64,000 nt of DNA from contig CM041084.1 in assembly GCA_023079485.1 (NCBI GenBank), forward strand, positions 104,600,467-104,664,466, read 5' to 3'. The notes under the pieces are model-generated. The model saw nothing but the letters and a program-made list of their open reading frames with translations, was not told the origin of the DNA and did no database searches. The DNA is from Archilochus colubris (lineage: Eukaryota > Chordata > Aves > Apodiformes > Trochilidae). How positions within the stretch are numbered: position 1 is the stretch's first letter; each line of letters starts with the position of its first letter. Positions 56,356-64,000 of the stretch are shown one piece after another. The translations under genes were made by a program, and so were the position numbers.

Positions 56356-58552
56356 CCCTGCTGGTGCTTTCCCACCTCCTCTTTCTGCAAGGTTGGGGAG
56401 AGAGCTGTAGCTGTAGGCTTAGGGAAGGCCTCTTTCTCCCAGGTCAGAAAGGCTTCAGTGTACTACTCCTTCTCCAGTTCCTAAACCACTGACTTTTCCT
56501 TTCTCCCTTCCAGTCCTTTTTTAAATGCATCCCCAACCCCTGCCTTGTCCTATATCCTGCTCTCAAAGGTCACTTTGTAAGGTTAATTTCCCCTCTACCC
56601 AGAACATGCAAGGACACAACAATTGGTCTCTTGTAACAGTTACAGGGACAATTTACACACACTCCTAAGCAACTTACACATGTATCAACATTGTGATTTT
56701 TGAATTTAAGAACTGTTTGAGCATCCTCTCTGGTTACATTTTATAATAAAAACTTAATTCGGAGACTTCAGCCCCCTCAGTTAACACAACCACTCAGGAA
56801 GTGGATTCAGAGTCCAGCACAACTGAGGGGTGAAAATTTAAAGGTTAAAAAAAAAAAGATATTAAAGCAGATTTGCCACTTCCCAGAGAAAACCTTCAAT
56901 GCTGGCATTAACATACCCTCCAGAGAGTTACAGAAGAAATTTTCACCCCCTCAGCTGAGCCAAAAATACTAAATCAGCTGGTTTGGCTGCCAGGCTCTCA
57001 AAGTAAAGGGGCAATCCAATTAAATGATAATTAAGAGCATAAAATTGGGTTGCTAACTGAAAGCAATAAAACAAGTAATGACTTACTCTCAAATAGTTTT
57101 ACCCTGAACAAAATGATAAAGTCTGGACAAGTTACTGTCACTTTCATTTAAAGCTCACTGACATTACCAGTGAAGCCAATTACTGCAATGTTTCATACAA
57201 ATCAGACATCCTACTGCAAAAGATCTGTTACAAAGTAGGGTTTTTCAGGGGCTTACATATTGTATGCTAACAAATAGTTAAGGAACGCCTCATTTCGAGA
57301 AACAACATCAGTATCTATCTGTTGAGAGTGGGAAGCAGGAAGACTGCAAGAACAGCAAAATAAAACCAGTTACTAAAATGGTATTTGCAATTTTTTTTTC
57401 ACTATTGAATTAATGCCTTTATGTGCCAATGATCTGAGTGATCCAAATCTTTATGTAAAACTTAAGTTTTGATGTTGTTTATCAGCAAACTGACAGAAAA
57501 AGCAAATAGATCTAACAAAACACAGATGAGCTTCTGTTTTACATCTTCTGAAAGCACATTAGTGTGATTAAACAAGCAACAACAGACACAGGATTAAGAC
57601 AATACATCTCTCCCCCCAAAAGTCTTCTGTTGCCATCAGAGAGAGATTCAGAATGGCACAGGGTGTACTAGAAAGAAATTCCCTTTTTGGAAAATGAATA
57701 GCTAGCTTTACAGTAAGGTTCACTTTTCTGTGTACTTCCAAGCTTCTTAGCTACCAAACAGTAATACAGCAACTACACACTGCTAGTAGGTAATGAAGAG
57801 AAAAAAACCCCCAAACCCTTTTTGTCTGTTACATAAACAGCACAGCAGTAGCCAGAAGCCAAGGAAAAAAGAAAACATATTTGTTGCTCGTAACCATTGG
57901 GATGTTAGTTCATATGTGAATAAACTGGTTTTAAAGCAACCTTAATTCAAACCTTGGGGGCTGGAAATAAAGGTCCAACATACTTCTGACAACAGTACAG
58001 AGCCTGAGGGTGGACACAGACATTCAGAGAGGCTGTAGAGGTTTGTAGAGCCACCTTTCAGCTAATACTTAAGTTTACACTAGCAGCTCTTTGAAGGTAG
58101 AGGTCTAGAAATACTGTCTGTACCCACACTATGTGCTTAAGAAACAAAACAGTTCTACAGTGTCAAAGTGAGAACTAAAAAAATAATAAATGATTCTACT
58201 ATGCCTGATTTCACCTGCTGCTGATTTCATGCCTGCTGCTGTAGAAAAGCAATGCTTGCAGAGATAGAACTAGTACAATTTTTGTGTGCTCTACTTAAAA
58301 AAAATACAGGTATCACTGGAGAAATAACCTCATTTGAAATAAGCCTACTGTTTAATTTTTATTCTTTAAACACAAAGCAGTTTAAAACAATACCACTATT
58401 TTGCTGCTTTGTCTTGTATTATTGACTAGATAAAACTCCCAAAGCTTCTTTGCAGTAATTTGGGCTTTTTTTTCCCCCACAACCACACACTCCATTCTTT
58501 CAAGATTGACCAGAAATACGCAGGCAGACTGGCACTATTTTCAAATCATAAA

Positions 58553-58800
58553 TTTATTGAACAATACAATTGACCAGCTGAGTGACAGGCTTTCCCCAAA
58601 ATGTAACAAGTAGATTGCTGTTATGCATAACTTTGCCATACTCTAATTTTTCATTCACAAGACTTGGCCACCAATTAAGTTCTGGGGTGAATAATACCAT
58701 CTTCCTGAGACTCCATCACCAGTTTTGGAGATGACACTTCAGCTTTATCCCTTTTCTCAAGTTTTTTATTCCCTGGCCTTTCTTCATTGTCCCAACACAA
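58553..58800 (-). other. Unidentified terminal-exon-like stretch in OSBPL1A intron
   Basis: On the - strand an open frame reads WDNEERPGNKKLEKRDKAEV, then SSPKLVMESQEDGIIHPRT and a TAA at about 58675. About 115 nt further is AATAAA (plus 58553-58558). The frame is hydrophilic and looks protein-like. I do not recognise it. It could be an alternative last exon, a fragment of a processed pseudogene, or chance. A possible acceptor, AGGCCAG, lies inside the frame; upstream is a run of A/T with no good acceptor. Confidence 0.25.
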
Positions 58801-61800
58801 AAAAAAACTGAAGCATTATAGAAAGAGTGCCCAGAGTAGCTTTAAAAATTCTTACTATAAAAAATTCTTTAGGATCTAGGTATAAAACTGGAAGATGAAC
58901 ATAAAACAACAGCAAAGAACACCCACTTCCAGAAATGCCTTTTAGTCTCTTAAACTGACCAGCATTTTTCAAGGGAATGTAATCTGATTTTGTGAAGCTG
59001 CATTAGCTGAGTACCACACTATTTGACACAGTGACAAATACTTTTATAAAGTAGCAAGTGTCATGCTGAAATGATGCAGGCATGCAGCTATGGAAATCTA
59101 GTCTGAGCACACCCAGGAAAACACTGAAGAGACATTTTATTGAAAGCCTGCAAAAGGCAGAAGTTGTGATACAGCCACAGTTTCTGTACCTTCAGCAGTG
59201 GTGGTCTGAGCTGAGGAAGGGACAGATGGCAGTTCACAGTGTAATGTGATTCATCTCCTTGTCCTCCAGCTATGGAAGAGCTGTCATCTTTTGACCCCTG
59301 CAGCTGGTACTCACGATGCCAGTGCCACCATCAGCATTATAAGCTCTCCCCAGAGCTGCACAGGGACAGCAGCCCAGAGACCTCCAGCAAGTCTGGCATG
59401 AGGCCAGCTGAGTCCCCAGTGTCCCACAGATCAGACTTCTTACCTTCACCTTATCAGGGCCTATCCTGCACAAGAACATCTGCAGTTATCAATAAAGCTG
59501 AGCTTGTGTTGGCACTGTTAGGCAATGACAGCTAAAATCAGCCTTGCTTTTATCTATAAAGAGTACTATTTAGTAAACTTCAGATTTATAATTGCTGAAG
59601 ACTATCTAGCTTTGTCTCACAGAAGTAAACAACCATTCAGACATTAACCCTACAGCTATAGACATGGCTGTAATCTGTTACCCTGACAGAGCCACCAAGA
59701 TTTCAGTATCTACATCAGTGCAACATCTAAGAAAAAATAAAAATATTTCTCCAGCTGAAGAGGTTTGATATCCAAGTTGTGGTAACTGTTTTCATTTCTG
59801 GTTTAACTGAATGGGAATTTGCTTCCAACAGCTTACCATAAATAATTGAGTCCTGCAAGCTGTAAGCACTAAACTTTGAATTTCAGCAATGAAACTGAGT
59901 ATTTATCATCAGTTAAACCTCTAATTATATTTTATAAACAAAGCATCAAGCTATTTGCAGACGCTTCTATTGTCTCTCATTGCTATTAAAAATCCTGCTA
60001 AGCACGAGAGCAGTGTAAATAGGTTACTGCCTATAGGTAGCAGAAAGTTCATGTGCCTATTTCAAAATATCAAAAAGCTTATCTGTGTGTAACAAACAGC
60101 AGTCCCATTCCTTTCTGCATCCTCAGCTTCCACGAGGCAGGTGGGCACCAAACCACTAGGGCTTGGTGTTGTTTTTTTTTTTTACTTTTTTAAAGACTCA
60201 AGTCATGAGCTATATCGGCACAGCCTGTAACCAAACATTCTCTGTCCATCCTGAAGACATCTCAGTACAAAACACAAAATACTTGCTTTGTTTTGTGCTG
60301 GATGAATTTAATTTAAACTAATGCTCAACAACAGAGGCACTTTTGTGGGGTAGGAAAAGGTCATACCACTGTATGCCCAGATAATAAATTATCATCTCAG
60401 CAACATGCCACTGCAGCTGCAAGTAGATCCTGGAAACAACACATACTAAGCAACAGAACAACTACAGACACCTCAACAATTCATAGGGCTACCTGCCTTT
60501 AAGTTAAGAACAGTAAATTAAAAGACTGACCTTGGCTCTAAGTTCTCCTGGACAAAGAGAAAGAGAAAAGACAGACTCCACAACACGTCAATTTGAGATG
60601 AATTTTACTTCCAAAAGTACTCAACTTCAGTGTCAGGAGCAAGAATGCCCTAAATATGCAGATTTTTGAATTGTGTAGGAAGGAAGAGCTACCTCTTTCA
60701 CATAGCAGCCACCAGGGGATCTGAAGCCAAGACTCTGCTGGAGTGCCAGCACACCATGTACCAATCCTCCTCTTCCTCACTAAGCAGAGTGCAGGAAAGC
60801 AGCAATCTGTGACACTGCCTCACCAATGTCTCCGACTGCTCAGAACCAGGGTTTTGCTTTTCAGAATGCATGGTTTTGTCCAACTGCCATTCCATCCTCC
60901 CAGAAAAATGTCACTACTGATGGGGCATTTGCCACGAAACACAGGCACAAGGTGCAAGTTTTCAGCAGCAAGATAAAGGCTAATCTAACACCTGGTTGGA
61001 AATTAACATTTAACCAGAGAACTAGGGAAATGCTGCTGTAGTAGAACTGACAGTTTTCTGTGGATATCTCCTGACATTAAGAAATGTAACCCTGCTTTCT
61101 GTAATGAAGTAAATGCCAATCAAACCCACCATTTTTTTCACACTGCATCTATTTATATGAGCCTGATAGTTTTCAGGGTCAGCAACTCCGGAAGGACATA
61201 CTATCCTGAAAGGCAGAACCTACTAAAGCTCTGTGTTGTAACACATTACACTGTGGAGAATTACTCACAGGAAGCACTGGGAATCCAAAGAGAGGATTCT
61301 TTCTCTTCTGTGGTCTTCGTCCCAGATGAAAACCCCTACTGAAAAAAGCTCAAGATACCAGTGCAAATCACAACCTCAGTGCAGACAAGTTTGGTATGTA
61401 CACTGTTTGTCTGGTCTCACAGACTTGCTCACATAGCTGCAATTTTGCTGTTAGTACAATACAGTCCCTATTGCCAGTGCCTCCTCACATGAGCCAGTTC
61501 TTTGTGATGACCAGTTTAAACTAGTGCTGAGTAAATCTGTTATTCTTTTACATTTAATGTAGAATGAGAACTGCAGAGCTTTGAGAAGAGTCAGGTCTGC
61601 TTCCATGTCTTGAGCAAAACCTCCCTTCTAAATTCAGCGTGGAAGAAATGTTAAGATTTTCAGTGTTTTTTCCAAGGCATATTTGTTTAGAAATGGAACA
61701 GTTCTATATATTTTTTTAGATAATTTTGAAACATGCCACTCTAGCTGTAATTCTACAGGCTATGCTTCTATTAAAAGTACTTTTAGATTTTCTGCTACCT

Positions 61801-64000
61801 AAAGGAGGACTAAAATTGCTGATTAAGCTGCTGCTGAAGTGAAAACTGAAACCAGTTGCTCTCACATAGAGTTCTCATATTTTTAAACACTTCAATAGAG
61901 GAAGTTTTCCAGAAAGAAAAATATTTAAAAGGCTTGATTTTTACCTCTACTCATGAGACTTAACTCCCACTAAGCACACATTAGAATATGATATGAATAT
62001 GTATAATCCTGCTTTTCTCCTCATCCTCCTCCCCTTCTGCATATAAAAAACAGGAACTGTTTTTATTTCAGTACACTTTGCAAGCAGTCCTTAGGTATCT
62101 GAAGTGCCAGAGAAAGGAACGAGTGCTTTATGAATACTCCTATGGCATACCATAAAACTGCATGTGTGACATTAGAGCTGACATTAGACATCAGCTGACA
62201 TTAGAGCAAAACTAAAGCATTTCCAAACAGATTTAGTTTCATGAACATATCACAAGATTCCTAAAGCATGTACGTATTTTATACAAATCTTTCAGAATTC
62301 TTATCTGTTTACACATAGGCCTGTCCACAGAGTCCCCTCCTCTGGCTCGCCAATCCCAGTAACCATCAGTCATAAGGAACTTGTGAGAAACATTTGTTAT
62401 CTTAACACATTTAGGCCTAATATTATAACTCTTCACTTACTAGAATAAATTAGCTCCTGTGAACTCTATCAGAGCCTTGGCTCACTCCAGGGTACAAGGG
62501 ACTGATCTAAAGAAGTCATGCTTTACTTCAGCCATTGCTTCTTTCTTAGGCTCTCTGTCTCTCTCTGTGCTATTAGCTTACTATTTACCCAGCTTCAGGG
62601 ATCTATCAGATCTCAAGTTAAAAATAGAATAGTTAGGTAGCACTTGCCAGTGACTTAACTACTGCTACTGCAACTACTGAAATGCAAAACAAGATGTGAT
62701 CAGTTAATCAAGGAGGAAAGCTGAGCTCACTGATGATAGGTAAAGGGTTACTTACTGTATCACAAGACAGCATCAGTCTTCATCTAAGAAGTCTAGCCAA
62801 CTGAGCCCACAACTACAGCATCAGAGAACAAGATCTTACTGAGAACATCCAATTCAAAAGAGAAAACAACTCAGAAGGTTAACATTTTGTTTTCTTTCAG
62901 ATCTATATACAGGAAAAGCATCACCAATAAAGTTCTTTTTTGTACAAAGGTTGGAAGACCCACATACACACAAGCAAACTCCATACATACCAATTGGAAG
63001 TCCTGGTAATCTAGTCATTTAAATCCCAGATCAAAGCATATAGAAGAAATTGAAGACATTGTAAATCAGGTCATAAGACTCTGCCTCAATCATTCCCCAG
63101 CTGAACATAAGGATTTATTGTTAGTTAACTATGAACATTCACCTCAAAAGTTCAAGAGGAGGAGTTTCACAGGGCTGATTTGGAAAGGCCATATTTCATT
63201 TCGCTAAGTACAGAGTTACAGTATTACCTTATATTTGATTTATCAAAATAATAAAATTCTGCTAATGAAGAATCAGATATGTTCAAATTTAGATACAGTA
63301 GAACCACTGCTAAAAGCAAGAACCAAGCTATCATTCACGCAGAAGAAACTCAGAATTTGGCAGGATCATGTCAACACAGACACCAAGGCAGCAAGATCTG
63401 AAGACAAGATCTGGCAATGCTGAGAGCAGGCAGCACCCTTCTTCAAATTATAAAGCTCTATTATAAAAATTCATAATTCAAGAATGCCTGGATTAACAGT
63501 TTCTGAAACATCCACAGGCCAGGGACTAAGTTTGCCTTCCACCTTTGCCTCAGAAGATACTGACAATTCCTTCTCAATAGGGACCTTGCTGCCTGCTGCC
63601 TTCCTTCTCCTCTCCAGTGTCCACATTTGACTATATCAAAGTTTGTTTACTCAGGGGCTGATAAAGCACCACAGTTTTAATCAGCAGAGAATGTTGCAGT
63701 TTTGAGCCAAGACCCATCTGGAAGCACGAGAACAAACTGAAAAAACTTGATTTCTGATTTCAGATTAGACGGATGGTTTTGGCTTAAAAGATCATGTTTT
63801 AAGCTTTTATGTCAGAATAACTGCTTCTTCAAAGCAATTCTGCACTGGTCAAGACTTTAGATTCTTTTCTGGTTTGTTTCTAAAGGGAGATTTAATACCA
63901 ATTGCAAGTCTTCCTCTCAAAAAACATTTGGGTCTTATTACATTTTACTTAGATGACCTAACTGTAAACTGATAAATCTCATGAAGTCTAGTTAGGTCTG

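Larger units (their letters stand above)
55608..64000 (-). other. OSBPL1A intron running off the right edge
   Basis: I looked for the next upstream exon of ORP1 (the part I recall as ending near LFTKQE) and did not find it, so this 8.4 kb is most likely one intron. It contains a (CT)n-T run at 56315-56355 and an unexplained exon-like stretch at 58553-58800. The remainder shows no recognisable element. Confidence 0.6.

Overview
The window reads as a vertebrate nuclear genome, almost certainly a bird. It has spliced genes with GT-AG introns, many CR1 LINE fragments ending in the ATTCTATGATT-type tail, and two solo LTRs of an ERVL-like avian style. Two protein genes face each other tail to tail: CABYR on the + strand (left 26 kb) and OSBPL1A on the - strand (right 37 kb). 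I recall the same neighbours on human chromosome 18q11. Both identifications rest on recognising protein motifs, not on a database search.

Region 1 to 22,954 is the striking part. An exon of the sperm fibrous-sheath gene CABYR has been amplified in tandem. I can place ten intact 267-bp copies, one shorter 207-bp copy and one copy with a broken 5' end, followed by the large 786-bp exon from which they seem to derive. All intact copies enter and leave in phase 1, so they can be joined or skipped without breaking frame. Joined from position 49 to the stop at 25,337, the window encodes about 1,407 residues, of which about 959 are repeat; human CABYR is about 493 residues. The array runs off the left edge, so further copies and the RII-like N-terminus lie outside. 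Each repeat carries its intron with it: a decayed remnant of the large exon, CR1 fragments and a conserved intron body. Copies fall into an A and a B type that alternate near the right end, as a higher-order repeat of about 4.3 to 5.1 kb.

Region 22,955 to about 26,830 holds the single-copy end of CABYR: the exon with the AYVP-PAQLAA motif, the exon homologous to mammalian coding region B, a 3'UTR intron and a final UTR exon with AATAAA at 26,806. About 100 bp separate the expected CABYR and OSBPL1A 3' ends.

Region 26,925 to 64,000 holds the 3'UTR and thirteen coding exons of OSBPL1A (ORP1), read right to left. They give an unbroken 523-residue frame covering the coiled-coil end, the FFAT-like motif and the whole oxysterol-binding domain. 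The ankyrin and PH exons lie beyond the right edge; the last 8.4 kb are intron. The introns hold CR1 fragments, an LTR, simple repeats and one unexplained possible exon at about 58.6 to 58.8 kb.
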